A stretch of DNA of 64,000 nt from an uncultured Paracoccaceae bacterium (lineage in GTDB: Bacteria; Pseudomonadota; Alphaproteobacteria; Rhodobacterales; Rhodobacteraceae): NCBI GenBank assembly GCA_937146765.1, contig CAKZRP010000007.1:62001-126000 (forward strand), read 5' to 3'. The position numbers and the translations under genes are program-made. A model generated the notes under the pieces. That model worked only from the letters and a program-made list of their open reading frames with translations, was not told where the DNA came from and did no database searches. Each line of letters begins with the position of its first letter. Within the stretch, counting starts at the first letter, position 1. Below, piece after piece: positions 34,366 to 42,798 of this stretch.

Positions 34366-35200
34366 GGTTATAAATATCCCATGCTTCTTCGCCGCTCGCG
34401 CCCTGATGGATCATCGCCATCAGCGCATTGACCACCGCCTTCGGGTTCTCATGCTGGTAGATATTGCGGCCATAGACCATCCCCTTTGCGCCCTGAGCGA
34501 GCAGGGCTGCGGATTTCGTCAGCACCGTTTTCAGGTCTTCCTTGCCACCGCCCCGCACCAGCACCGGCACCCGAGCCGCCTCGACCACGCGGTGAAAATC
34601 TTCGGGGTGTTCGGTGGGATCGGCCTTGATGATATCAGCGCCCATCTCGCTGGCCAGACGGGTCAGGGTGACGATCTTTTCCGCATTGCCGTCCACCTGA
34701 TAGCCGCCGCGCACGTCGTTTGGCAGCATCACGAGGGGTTCAATCATCAAGGGCATGCCGTATTTCTGGCAAGCGGCGCGCACCCGGCTGATGTTCTCGA
34801 CACATTGGCGGAACAGTTCCGGCTCGTCCGGCAGCATGAACAGGTTCACCACTACCGCCGCCGCATCCATCTCCAGCGCGCCGATGATCGGTTCTTCGGC
34901 GTTTTGCAGCATCGACCACATCACCCGGTGGCGCTGGTCATTGTAGGGATTGCCCATGTCGATGCGCATCACCAGCGCGGGCTTGTCTTTTTCCGGGCGG
35001 CTTTGCAGCAGATCGGCCTGCCCATAGGCGCATTGGATGGCGTCCGGGCGGGCGTCGATCAGGGTCTTCATCACGGCGGGCATGTCCTCGAGGCCGACCA
35101 TAAAGCTCGGCTCATTGCAGACGCCATGGTCGATGGCCACATCAAGGCAGCCTCCGTTGGTGAACATCCGGTTCATGCGTGCTTTCTGACTGATCCGCAT
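34358..35200 (-). CDS. DhnA-type class I aldolase
   Basis: This 280-residue cytoplasmic TIM-barrel protein has VAIDHG (Asp24), Schiff-base Lys192 in GADIIKADPTEHPEDF and phosphate-binding VRGGGK at 215-220. That is the DhnA/FbaB/LsrF pattern. Members cleave or transfer from phosphorylated ketoses, giving for example dihydroxyacetone phosphate plus an aldehyde. In this operon it would act on the ketose phosphate made by the kinase and the GlpD-like dehydrogenase. It overlaps the dehydrogenase gene by 28 bases and the kinase gene by eight. LsrF-like thiolase activity is an alternative. Confidence 0.82.
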   Translation of the reverse strand: MRISQKARMNRMFTNGGCLDVAIDHGVCNEPSFMVGLEDMPAVMKTLIDARPDAIQCAYGQADLLQSRPEKDKPALVMRIDMGNPYNDQRHRVMWSMLQNAEEPIIGALEMDAAAVVVNLFMLPDEPELFRQCVENISRVRAACQKYGMPLMIEPLVMLPNDVRGGYQVDGNAEKIVTLTRLASEMGADIIKADPTEHPEDFHRVVEAARVPVLVRGGGKEDLKTVLTKSAALLAQGAKGMVYGRNIYQHENPKAVVNALMAMIHQGASGEEAWDIYNRG

Positions 35201-36894
35201 TTGGCTCTCCTTTGTGTGTCGCGTGTTGTGAGGGTCTCGGCTGTGACGCCATGGAACCGGGCAAGCTCTTGCTCCAGTTCGGAAATCTGTTGTGTGATCT
35301 GCGCTTCGGTCAGTTTGCCCACCTGGGCCAGAACCTCCGCCAGACTGGCGATGATCTCGGCCGACAGGATGCCGGAGATCGCCAGATCGGTGCGTCGCAG
35401 GGCAAGGTCCGACAGGTGCTGGACGTATTCGGACCGGATCAGATGGGCGATCTCGTCCCGGCTGTACGCGGTGGCGGGCGAAAGCGGGCGGTCCTTGCCC
35501 GTGCAGGCGCGCGCCACAGTCCCGGCGGCGCTGCCGTAGCGGGACACCAGATGTTCTGCGCGCGTGGGCGGCAAGTGGCTCAGCTCCGCACGCAAGGTCT
35601 CCGCATCAAACCCCGCCCCGCCGCCAATGGCCCGGGTCAAGGTGCCGACCTGGCGCGCGCGGCCAAGCCGCGTCAGAACCGCATCCGTCACCTGCTCGGC
35701 AAAGGCGCGGAAGGTGGTCCATTTGCCGCCGATCATACAGAGCTGCGGCACCGCGCCCGGCAATTCGCGCAGGTCATGGCCGCGCGAAATCCGCCCGGTA
35801 AAGTCCTGATCGCTCTGCGGCAATGGCCGAATGCCCGAGTAGCTGAAGACGATCTGATCGGCGCGGACCGGGATCTCGGGAAAGATCCCCTGCAGCGCGC
35901 CAAGGATATAATCGCGCTCCTCCCCCTCGCAGGCGACGCGACCCGGGGTGGTGACGCGGATATCGGTCGACCCGGCCAAGACCCTGTCATGGAAGGGAAA
36001 AAAAATACAGACGCGGCCATCTTCATTCTCGAAATAGGCCATGTGACCGCGCAACGCCGCAAAGAGCGCCGGATTATCGAGGATCAGATGTGAGCCCTTG
36101 GTGCCCTCCACCATCCGCGCTTGCGCCACCCCGCCAAGGCTGCGGGCGGTCTCGTCGAGCCAGGCCCCGGTGGCATTGACGATCAGCTTGGGGCGAATAG
36201 GCAGGCAAGCCCCGGAGAGCACGTCGCGCAAGCTGAACCCCTCGCCCTCTGGCGTGATCTCCGTGTAGTTGAGGGCAATCGAGCCCGGCGCATCACGGGC
36301 GACATCGCGCAGCATCTCGATACAGAGCCGCTCCGGATAGCCGATCCAGGCGTCGTGATAGATCGCAGAGAACCGCGCCTTGGGCGTGAGCTCCGGCCAC
36401 ATCGCCCGGGTGGTCGCAGGGCCCGCAAACGAATGCCGAGGCATCAAGCGGCGATGCCGCGTCAGCCAATCATAGAGCGCCAGCCCCAGCCTGATCGGTA
36501 CCGCGCCACGCGGTTTCGGCTTGCCCCCCACCCCAAGGAAACTGGCGGCAGAGTTGAACAGGCCGGAACACACCGAGGCAATCGGGATCAGCGTCGGCAA
36601 GGGGCGCACCATATGCGGCGCATTGCGCAACAGCGCGTCGCGTTCCTGCAGCGACTCGCGCACCAGATCAAACTCGCCATTCTCCAGATAGCGCAGCCCG
36701 CCGTGGATCATCCGCGACGGCGCGGCACTACAGCCGGAGGCAAAATCGCCCCGCTCCACCAAGAGCACCCGCAGGCCCTGCAGAGCGAGCTCGCGATAGG
36801 TGCCGATGCCATTCACGCCGCCGCCCACGACAACCACGTCAAAGGCGCCGTCTTGGCCCAGGGCTTGCCAATCTGTCTTGCGCTGATCGGGCAT
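35173..36894 (-). CDS. GlpD/EryB-like FAD-dependent alditol-phosphate dehydrogenase
   Basis: This 573-residue protein has N-terminal FAD motif VVVVGGGVNGIGTYRELALQ near 20-39, GGLRYLENGEFDLVRESLQE, and the GlpD C-terminal domain at about 390-520. Family enzymes oxidise glycerol-3-phosphate (GlpD) or erythritol phosphate (EryB) at the membrane and pass electrons to quinone. No glycerol facilitator or GlpK is present, and the kinase beside it is LyxK/EryA-like. A C4 or C5 alditol phosphate is therefore a better guess than glycerol phosphate. It is longer than E. coli GlpD (501), with a C-terminal helical tail. Confidence 0.83.
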   Translation of the reverse strand: MPDQRKTDWQALGQDGAFDVVVVGGGVNGIGTYRELALQGLRVLLVERGDFASGCSAAPSRMIHGGLRYLENGEFDLVRESLQERDALLRNAPHMVRPLPTLIPIASVCSGLFNSAASFLGVGGKPKPRGAVPIRLGLALYDWLTRHRRLMPRHSFAGPATTRAMWPELTPKARFSAIYHDAWIGYPERLCIEMLRDVARDAPGSIALNYTEITPEGEGFSLRDVLSGACLPIRPKLIVNATGAWLDETARSLGGVAQARMVEGTKGSHLILDNPALFAALRGHMAYFENEDGRVCIFFPFHDRVLAGSTDIRVTTPGRVACEGEERDYILGALQGIFPEIPVRADQIVFSYSGIRPLPQSDQDFTGRISRGHDLRELPGAVPQLCMIGGKWTTFRAFAEQVTDAVLTRLGRARQVGTLTRAIGGGAGFDAETLRAELSHLPPTRAEHLVSRYGSAAGTVARACTGKDRPLSPATAYSRDEIAHLIRSEYVQHLSDLALRRTDLAISGILSAEIIASLAEVLAQVGKLTEAQITQQISELEQELARFHGVTAETLTTRDTQRRAKCGSVRKHA

Positions 36895-36953
36895 GAGGTC
36901 TCCGTTCGCCGGAAGAACTCCGGCGTTGCTAGAAGTCTGAAAGGTGGGTTCGT

Positions 36954-37949
36954 TTAGCTGTCGAGGTCGGTCAGATACGCCCCGGCTGCCGTGCTGATCG
37001 CGGCCAACTCCTCTGCCGAAAGGCGCAGCAATCCGGCCTTGGCATTCTCCACCGCCTGGGCCGCATCCCGCGCACCGCAGAGCGAGAAGGTGATGCCCGG
37101 CTGTTGCAGCGTCCAGGCGATCACCACCTGCGCGAGGGTCGCGGAATGCGCCTCGGCAATGGGGGCAATCTGATCCATCAAGGCCGCGACCTTCACCCGG
37201 TTTCCTTGCGAAAACCGCGGGTTATCCTTGCGTTGATCGTCGCCGGTGAACACCCGGTCCGGGCCAACCTTGCCCGTCAGCAGCCCCAAGGCCAGCGAGG
37301 AATAGCTGAGAACCGAAACGTTCTCCTCGACGCAGAGCGGCAGCATCTCCGCCTCCAGCCCGCGCTGCACCATGGAGTATTCCTCTTGCACCGCATCCAA
37401 TTGGCCTGCCGCCAGATAGGCGCGCAGATCCGCAGGGGTGCAGTTGCTGGCCCCGATGGAGCGGATCTTGCCAGCGGTCTTCAAGGCCTCCAGCGCCTCC
37501 ATCGTCTCGGCGACCGGGGTGGTCGGGTCCTGCCAATGGGTGATGTAATGGTCGATGTAATCGGTGCCGAGGCGGCGCAGGCTTTGCTCGACCTCGTGGA
37601 TGATCGCGTCCTTGCCCAAGTAGCGATGCACCGGCGCGCCGTCGTAGTCAAAGAAGTGGTTGCCCTTTTGCACATGCCAGACCAGGCCGCATTTGGTGGC
37701 CAGAACCACCTTGTCCCGACGCCCTTTCAGGGCCTTGCCGACAATCTCCTCCGCGACGCCCTGCCCATAGGCCGGGGCGGTGTCGATCAGACTGACACCC
37801 GCATCCACCGAGGCCTGAATGGCATTGATCGAACGCGCCTCGTCGGTGCCGCCCCACATCCAGCCGCCAATCGCCCAGGTGCCAAGCCCGATGGCCGAGG
37901 CGTTGATACCAGAGCGGCCAATCTCGCGTTTCAACATTTCATGCGACAT
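36954..37949 (-). CDS. Aldo/keto reductase
   Basis: This 331-residue NAD(P)H-dependent oxidoreductase has a TIM-barrel start GTWAIGGWMWGGTDE and the AKR tetrad: Asp in SLIDTAPAYG, Tyr in the same loop, Lys in VVLATKCG and His in YITHWQDP. Length is standard. It would interconvert a sugar aldehyde or ketone with its alcohol. In the polyol operon it could reduce a sugar to the alditol that the kinase uses, or remove a toxic aldehyde. The ATG at 37949 overlaps the SorC regulator stop by 11 bases and has GGAAAAG upstream. Confidence 0.87.
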   Translation of the reverse strand: MSHEMLKREIGRSGINASAIGLGTWAIGGWMWGGTDEARSINAIQASVDAGVSLIDTAPAYGQGVAEEIVGKALKGRRDKVVLATKCGLVWHVQKGNHFFDYDGAPVHRYLGKDAIIHEVEQSLRRLGTDYIDHYITHWQDPTTPVAETMEALEALKTAGKIRSIGASNCTPADLRAYLAAGQLDAVQEEYSMVQRGLEAEMLPLCVEENVSVLSYSSLALGLLTGKVGPDRVFTGDDQRKDNPRFSQGNRVKVAALMDQIAPIAEAHSATLAQVVIAWTLQQPGITFSLCGARDAAQAVENAKAGLLRLSAEELAAISTAAGAYLTDLDS

Positions 37950-38919
37950 GTTCTTTTCCTTCTCTCTGCTTCAGCACCGCTTCGGCCGTGGCCTCGTCAA
38001 CGATGAGGGAATTGAGGTAGCCCCCGTTCAGCGCCGCCGTGATCGGCAGCACTTTGCTTGCGCCCGCCGCGATGCCGATCACCCGCTGACATTGGCTCAG
38101 CTCATGCGGGGACAACGCCACGAGGCGCGAATTGAGGGCGAAATTGGCAACCGCGCCGTTTTCGCGGATGAGATGGGCGAGGAATTCACCCACCACGCCG
38201 GTTCCGACCAGCATCTTGCGGTCGGCTTCGGGGACAGGATGCAGGTCGTAATAACTTGATTCCGCAGGCTGAACCGAACCGACCCCGACCAAGGCCACAT
38301 TGGCCCTGCGCGCCAGATCCAGCACCTCGCGGATCGAGCTCACCCCCATCAGCATGTCCCGCTGCGCGCGGCTTTCGGCAAAAAGCGGCGCGTGCAGCAG
38401 CAGGGTCTTGCCGCCCAGCCGCTCGGCCAGACGGGTGGCGAGGTGGTTCACATCGGTGAAGTATTTCCCCTGCACGCCGCCGGTCATCGGCACCACGGTG
38501 ACGTCCCATTTGCGATCGGTTTCGAGGCTTTCGACCACCGCGTTGACCGCCTTGCCACCGGTGATCGCGATGACATCGCCGTCACGCAGGGTTTCGGCCA
38601 GATGGCTCGCCGCCGCTTGGCCGACCTGCTGCAGGGTGGCCTTCTCGCTCGCCTCCATCGTCGGCGTGACCATGGCGCTGCTGAGGCCCCCGCCGCCGAC
38701 AAGCGCGCTTTCCAGATCGACCAGCCGCTGAAACGGGCTTTCCACCTCGATCTTCAACATGCCGAGCTTGCGCCCCTGGGTGATCAGCCGGTTCACCTTT
38801 GAAGTCGAGAGGTTCAACTGCTCCGCGATCTCGGACTGTTTGCGCCCTTCGATGAAGTGCAGCACCAGCACGGTCTGGATCTGGCGGATGGTTTCGTATT
38901 CGGGGGGACGCTCTTGCAT
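37939..38919 (-). CDS. SorC-family sugar-responsive transcription regulator (EryD/LsrR-like)
   Basis: ATG 38919 with GGGAGAGG upstream gives 326 residues. The N-terminal HTH is at about 15-55 (FIEGRKQSEIAEQLNLSTSK), and a sugar-phosphate-isomerase-like effector domain occupies 65-320 (VIAITGGKAVNAVVESL, VPMTGGVQGKYF, LVGVGSV). SorC regulators sense a phosphorylated sugar or polyol and usually repress their operon until it appears; EryD (erythritol) and LsrR (AI-2) are examples. It lies between the permease and reductase genes, so it is autoregulated with the operon. Confidence 0.87.
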   Translation of the reverse strand: MQERPPEYETIRQIQTVLVLHFIEGRKQSEIAEQLNLSTSKVNRLITQGRKLGMLKIEVESPFQRLVDLESALVGGGGLSSAMVTPTMEASEKATLQQVGQAAASHLAETLRDGDVIAITGGKAVNAVVESLETDRKWDVTVVPMTGGVQGKYFTDVNHLATRLAERLGGKTLLLHAPLFAESRAQRDMLMGVSSIREVLDLARRANVALVGVGSVQPAESSYYDLHPVPEADRKMLVGTGVVGEFLAHLIRENGAVANFALNSRLVALSPHELSQCQRVIGIAAGASKVLPITAALNGGYLNSLIVDEATAEAVLKQREGKEHVA

Positions 38920-38930
38920 GTGCCTCTCCC

Positions 38931-39929
38931 TCAGCCGCGCGATTTGTTGAGGTAATGGTCCACCGTCACTGCCGTCAGCAGGATGGAGCCGCGGATGATG
39001 TCCTGCCAATAGACCGAGACATCCAACAGGGCGAGCGAGCTTGAGACCACCGAAAGGAGCACCGCGCCCAGGATCGCGCCAAAGATCGACCCCGAGCCGC
39101 CCTTGAGGCTGGCGCCCCCGATGACGGCGGCGGCGATCACGTTGAGCTCCATCCCGAGGCCAAAGGTCGGCTGGGCAGAGCCAAAGCGCGCCATGTAGAT
39201 GATGCCCGCCACACCGCAGAGCGCGGAACAGAGCGTGGTGGTCAGAAAGACGACCTTCTTGGTGCGGATGCCGGAATAGGCGGCGGCCTTCTCATTGCTG
39301 CCGGTATAGAACACCTTGCGGAACATGGTGGTGCGGCGCAGCATGAAATCAAAGGCGATGACCACGACAAAGAACATCACGATCACGATGGGGATTGGCC
39401 CAATCGACCCCTGCCCGATGAATTTGAACTCCGGCGGCAGGGTATAAAGCCCCAAGGGACGCCCGCCAGTGCCAAGGAGACAGGCGCCGCGCGCAATCAC
39501 CATCACCGCCAGCGAGACGATGAAGTGATGCAGCCCGATGCGGGTGGTGAAGAACCCCATGAACGCGCCGATGGCGGTACAGGCGAGGATCGACAGGCCA
39601 GAGGCAAGCCAGGGGTCGATGCCGCTCAGGAACAGCCAGCCTGCGATCACCATCGAGAGCGCCGTGACCGACCCGACCGAGAGGTCAATGCCGCCCGAAA
39701 TCAGCAGCACCGTCATGCCCACTACCACGATGCCCTCAACCGCAAAGGCCATGGTCATCGCCCGTATGTTCACCCAGGTCAGAAAATAGGGCGAGGCAAA
39801 GGACATGCCGATAAACAGCGCAAGGATGATCAGGATCAGCCCGGTCTCGCGCATCTTCAACAACCGCTTCACCAACGAGACGCTGGGATCGGCCTTGGCT
39901 GTGGTCGGCATATTGACTGTATGGTCCAT
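38931..39929 (-). CDS. Ribose-type ABC transporter permease (RbsC-like)
   Basis: This 332-residue inner-membrane protein has about eight to ten helices and the branched permease motif ISGGIDLSVGSVTALSMVIA near 77-96. GGASLKGGSGSIFGAILGAV near the C-terminus contacts the ATPase. Being the only permease gene in the operon, it most likely acts as a homodimer, as RbsC does. A GGGGGGAGA ribosome site precedes ATG 39929. The gene lies 12 bases after the ATPase gene and 11 before the regulator gene. Confidence 0.9.
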   Translation of the reverse strand: MDHTVNMPTTAKADPSVSLVKRLLKMRETGLILIILALFIGMSFASPYFLTWVNIRAMTMAFAVEGIVVVGMTVLLISGGIDLSVGSVTALSMVIAGWLFLSGIDPWLASGLSILACTAIGAFMGFFTTRIGLHHFIVSLAVMVIARGACLLGTGGRPLGLYTLPPEFKFIGQGSIGPIPIVIVMFFVVVIAFDFMLRRTTMFRKVFYTGSNEKAAAYSGIRTKKVVFLTTTLCSALCGVAGIIYMARFGSAQPTFGLGMELNVIAAAVIGGASLKGGSGSIFGAILGAVLLSVVSSSLALLDVSVYWQDIIRGSILLTAVTVDHYLNKSRG

Positions 39930-39941
39930 TCTCTCCCCCCT

Positions 39942-41477
39942 TTATTTCGCCGCTTGCGGCGCTGCCCCTGTGGCGCGGGTGGTGCCCGAGGCCAGGTGCA
40001 TGATATTTTCTTCCGTCATCTCGGCCCCGCTGACCTCGCCCCGGATGCGGCCCTCATGGATCACCATGACCCGGTCGCAGATGCCGATCAGCTCTGGCAG
40101 TTCCGAGGAGATCACCACGATCCCCACCCCGTCGCGCGCCAGATCGCGCAGGATGCGGTGGATTTCGACCTTGGCCCCCACATCGACCCCCCGCGTCGGC
40201 TCGTCGAGAAAGATCAGCCGGGGGTTAACCGAGAGCATCTTGGCCAGCGCCACCTTTTGCTGATTGCCCCCCGAAAGCGAGGACACCGGGTCCTGCAGCC
40301 TGCCGCATTTGAGGTTCAGCTTGCGCCCCAAGGTGCCCGCCTGCTCTTCTTCGCGCCGGGTCTGGATCAGGCCCAATGCGTTGGCCACCTGCTCGGGTTT
40401 GAGCGCAGAGACATTGGCGGTAATCGACATGTCCAGAAACACCCCGTCACCCTTGCGATCCTCCGACAGGTAGACCATGCCGGCCTCGATACTGTCCTGA
40501 TAATCGCGCAAGGAAAGCTTTTCGCCCTGCAGCCAGACCTCGCCGGTGACCTCGCCCTCCAGCCGACAGATGCCCTTGACGATCTCGCTGCGCCCCGCGC
40601 CGATCAGCCCGGCAATCCCGAGGATCTCGCCCTCTTCCAATGTGAAGGACACATCGCGGAACCGCTTGACCTCGCTCAGGTTTTCGACCCGCAACACCTC
40701 GCGGCGGCTGCGCTCGCTCTCGCGCAGCTTTTCTGGGTAAAGGTCGCTGATCTCGCGCCCGACCATGGCCGCGACCACATCTCCCGGTGTGATATCCGCC
40801 ACGGTGCGCGTGCTGACATGGCGGCCATCGCGGAACACCGACACGCGGTCGCAATTGTCGAAAATCTCCACCATCCGGTGCGAGATATAGATGATCGAAA
40901 TCCCCTGATCCGCGAGGCGTCGCATGATGCGGAACAGCACCTGCGCCTCCGCCTCGGTCAGGGCGGCGGTCGGCTCATCGAGGATCAGGACGCGGCACTC
41001 CAGCGTCAGCGCCTTTGCGATCTCGACCAGCTGCTGATTGGAAATCGACAGATCGCGCACCAGAACGGCGGGATCAATGTCCGAAAGCTGGGCAAAAACC
41101 TCGCGCGCGCGGCGTTCCAGCCCCTTGTAATCCATCAGGAAAGAGCGACTGGCATTGGTGGTCGCCATAAAGATATTCTCAGCGACCGAGACATCGGGAC
41201 AGAGCGCAATCTCCTGATGCACAAAACCGATGCCCATCTTCTGCGCCGCTGCGGGCGAGGCGATGCGGACCAGCTCTCCGTCCAGCCGGATTTCGCCGCG
41301 GTCCGGTTGCAGGATGCCGTCGATGATATTCATCAAGGTCGACTTGCCCGCGCCGTTCTCACCCGCCAGCGCGTGGATCTCCCCCCGGTGCAGCTCGAAG
41401 TTCACACCGCGAAGGGCCCGCACCGGGCCGAAGCTTTTCGACAGATCCGAGATTTCCAGAATGACGTCGCCCGCCAT
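39942..41477 (-). CDS. Ribose-type ABC transporter ATPase (RbsA-like, two ATPase domains)
   Basis: ATG 41477 with GGAGGGG upstream gives 511 residues, standard for CUT2 ATPases. Domain 1 has Walker [10 protein letters not shown] near 38-46 and Walker [10 protein letters not shown]. Domain 2 has a degenerate Walker A ([11 protein letters not shown]), signature [15 protein letters not shown] and [16 protein letters not shown]. The asymmetry of the two sites is typical for RbsA, XylG and MglA. The first gene of this operon encodes the matching binding protein, 80 bases upstream and separated by a hairpin. Confidence 0.9.
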   Translation of the reverse strand: MAGDVILEISDLSKSFGPVRALRGVNFELHRGEIHALAGENGAGKSTLMNIIDGILQPDRGEIRLDGELVRIASPAAAQKMGIGFVHQEIALCPDVSVAENIFMATTNASRSFLMDYKGLERRAREVFAQLSDIDPAVLVRDLSISNQQLVEIAKALTLECRVLILDEPTAALTEAEAQVLFRIMRRLADQGISIIYISHRMVEIFDNCDRVSVFRDGRHVSTRTVADITPGDVVAAMVGREISDLYPEKLRESERSRREVLRVENLSEVKRFRDVSFTLEEGEILGIAGLIGAGRSEIVKGICRLEGEVTGEVWLQGEKLSLRDYQDSIEAGMVYLSEDRKGDGVFLDMSITANVSALKPEQVANALGLIQTRREEEQAGTLGRKLNLKCGRLQDPVSSLSGGNQQKVALAKMLSVNPRLIFLDEPTRGVDVGAKVEIHRILRDLARDGVGIVVISSELPELIGICDRVMVIHEGRIRGEVSGAEMTEENIMHLASGTTRATGAAPQAAK

Positions 41478-41506
41478 GACCCCTCCCCCTTTTATTCGCC
41501 GCCTAC

Positions 41507-41535
41507 AGGCCCCCCGCGCCATGCGCGAAGGGCCT
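41507..41535 (-). other. Intercistronic hairpin after the polyol-binding protein gene
   Basis: AGGCCC (41507-41512) pairs with GGGCCT (41530-41535), and CGCG (41515-41518) with CGCG (41524-41527), giving an interrupted stem with a five-base loop. It lies between the binding-protein stop and the ATPase start on the minus strand. It is likely to protect the binding-protein message or reduce read-through. Confidence 0.45.
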
Positions 41536-41556
41536 TGTTTCACCTCACAGCGCCCC

Positions 41557-42564
41557 TCAGCTTGGGTTGCGGCCGGCCATATAGACGTTGAGGTCAAAGC
41601 TGTCGGCATTCTCCTTGGTGATCACCGAGAAGCCATTGTCGACAAAGGGAATTTGCATCGGGTTATAGCCCGAGACCTTGTAGTCGTTGAACGGATCAAA
41701 CACGTCGGAATGGGCGGCAAGGAAGGTCGCCATAAAGCCCATGAAGCCCTGCATCCCCTGGTTCGGGTTCAGCGCAGCATGGATGTTGCCCGCCTTGATA
41801 TGTTCGAGCGTGGTCGGTGTGATATCGGCATGCATGATCATCACCTTGGCTTTGGCTTCGAGCACGGCGGCCACCGCACCCTCGGCCGAGCCTGCCTCGG
41901 GGATCCACATCGCATCCAGCTCCGGGTTCGCCTGCACGATGGAGGCAGTGGCGCGATAGGCGGCGTTGCTGTCCTGATTGGTCGCCTGACGGCCCACCAG
42001 TTTTGCCTTGGGATAATGCGCGGCCATATAGTCAAGGAAGGCGGTCACGCGCAGGTCGTGGTTGCTCTGTCCGGGGTTTTCCAGCACGGCGAACTCGAAC
42101 TCCTCCCCCAGGGCGGCGACAAACTCCTCGGCGGCGAATTTCGCCTCGGCCAGGTTGTCGGAGGTCACATAGCCGGTGCGCTTGGAATTCGGCGAGTCGG
42201 CAGCAAAGGTCGCCACCTGGGTGCCATTGTCGATCGCGCGGTTGATCGGCTCGATGAACGGATCCGCCTGCATCGGGTGCAGCAGCACGCCCGCCGGGCT
42301 CTTGACCAGATCCTGCTCAAAAGACGCGATCTGCTTGGTGATGTCATAGTCGGGCGTGCCGGAGAAAACCGTCTCGCAGCCAAAGGCCTCGGCCGCTTGT
42401 TTGAAGCCCTGATAGACCGGGATCCAATAGGGATGGCCCGAGACCATCACGTTCATGATATAGGTTTCCCCCGGCGCGCATTTCAGCGTATCCGCTTGCG
42501 CTCCCCCGGCAACCACGGCCAGCGACAGGCTGGCACAGGTGACGATCCCTTTGATATTCGGCAT
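41557..42564 (-). CDS. Ribose-type ABC transporter substrate-binding protein
   Basis: This 335-residue periplasmic protein has a signal peptide ([20 protein letters not shown], cleavage near AQA) and a peripla_BP_4 fold. Landmarks are [40 protein letters not shown] and [17 protein letters not shown]. The expected ligand is a pentose, tetritol or other small polyol; the ligand-binding residues do not let me choose. A GAGGGAGG ribosome site precedes ATG 42564. It is the first gene of the nine-gene leftward operon ending at 31229; its promoter must lie in 42565-42798. Confidence 0.88.
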   Translation of the reverse strand: MPNIKGIVTCASLSLAVVAGGAQADTLKCAPGETYIMNVMVSGHPYWIPVYQGFKQAAEAFGCETVFSGTPDYDITKQIASFEQDLVKSPAGVLLHPMQADPFIEPINRAIDNGTQVATFAADSPNSKRTGYVTSDNLAEAKFAAEEFVAALGEEFEFAVLENPGQSNHDLRVTAFLDYMAAHYPKAKLVGRQATNQDSNAAYRATASIVQANPELDAMWIPEAGSAEGAVAAVLEAKAKVMIMHADITPTTLEHIKAGNIHAALNPNQGMQGFMGFMATFLAAHSDVFDPFNDYKVSGYNPMQIPFVDNGFSVITKENADSFDLNVYMAGRNPS

Positions 42565-42722
42565 GTTTTTCCTCCCTCGGTCAAAGCCGTGCGCGGTCCT
42601 GGCAGCTCCTCAACTGCCGATCGCAAGGAATTTCAGTTCCCCGCGATATCTTGCACGTCCCGACTTAACGGGATCCGGGCGGGCCGATCAATTCGAGTGG
42701 AAGATTTTTCTGATTTCTGAAA

Positions 42723-42743
42723 TTTCTTGCATTTTGCAGGAAA
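42723..42743. promoter_or_regulatory. Candidate operator upstream of the polyol operon
   Basis: TTTCTTGCA (42723-42731) and TGCAGGAAA (42735-42743) form an inverted repeat with one mismatch and a three-base centre. It lies in an AT-rich patch about 160 bases upstream of the binding-protein start. A neighbouring TTTCTGAAA palindrome sits at 42715-42723. The SorC regulator of this operon is the obvious candidate to bind it, but no consensus was matched. Confidence 0.35.
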
Positions 42744-42763
42744 TCCACGCCGGAGGCTTGATC

Positions 42764-42793
42764 GGGGGCAGGCAGTGGCGCGCGCCTGCCCCC
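42764..42793 (-). terminator. GC-rich hairpin after the aldehyde dehydrogenase gene
   Basis: GGGGGCAGGC (42764-42773) and GCCTGCCCCC (42784-42793) form a perfect ten-base stem with a ten-base loop, five bases beyond the last gene of the leftward branched-chain-type operon. No T run follows on the minus strand (GATCAAGCC). It is a probable 3' end structure rather than a textbook intrinsic terminator. Confidence 0.55.
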
Positions 42794-42798
42794 TGTGC

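Noticed and set aside
35173..36894. Ordinary glycerol-3-phosphate dehydrogenase GlpD of a glycerol operon
   Set aside because: No glycerol facilitator, GlpK-type kinase or glycerol-3-phosphate importer is adjacent; the kinase and SorC regulator point to another polyol.
31229..42564. Lsr-type autoinducer-2 uptake operon
   Set aside because: The SorC regulator, FGGY kinase, ribose-type ABC genes and DhnA aldolase all occur in lsr operons. Here, however, there is only one permease, no LsrG, and a GlpD-like dehydrogenase plus a reductase and a GMC oxidase, and the kinase reads more like LyxK/EryA. Polyol catabolism fits better, though AI-2 was kept as a test.
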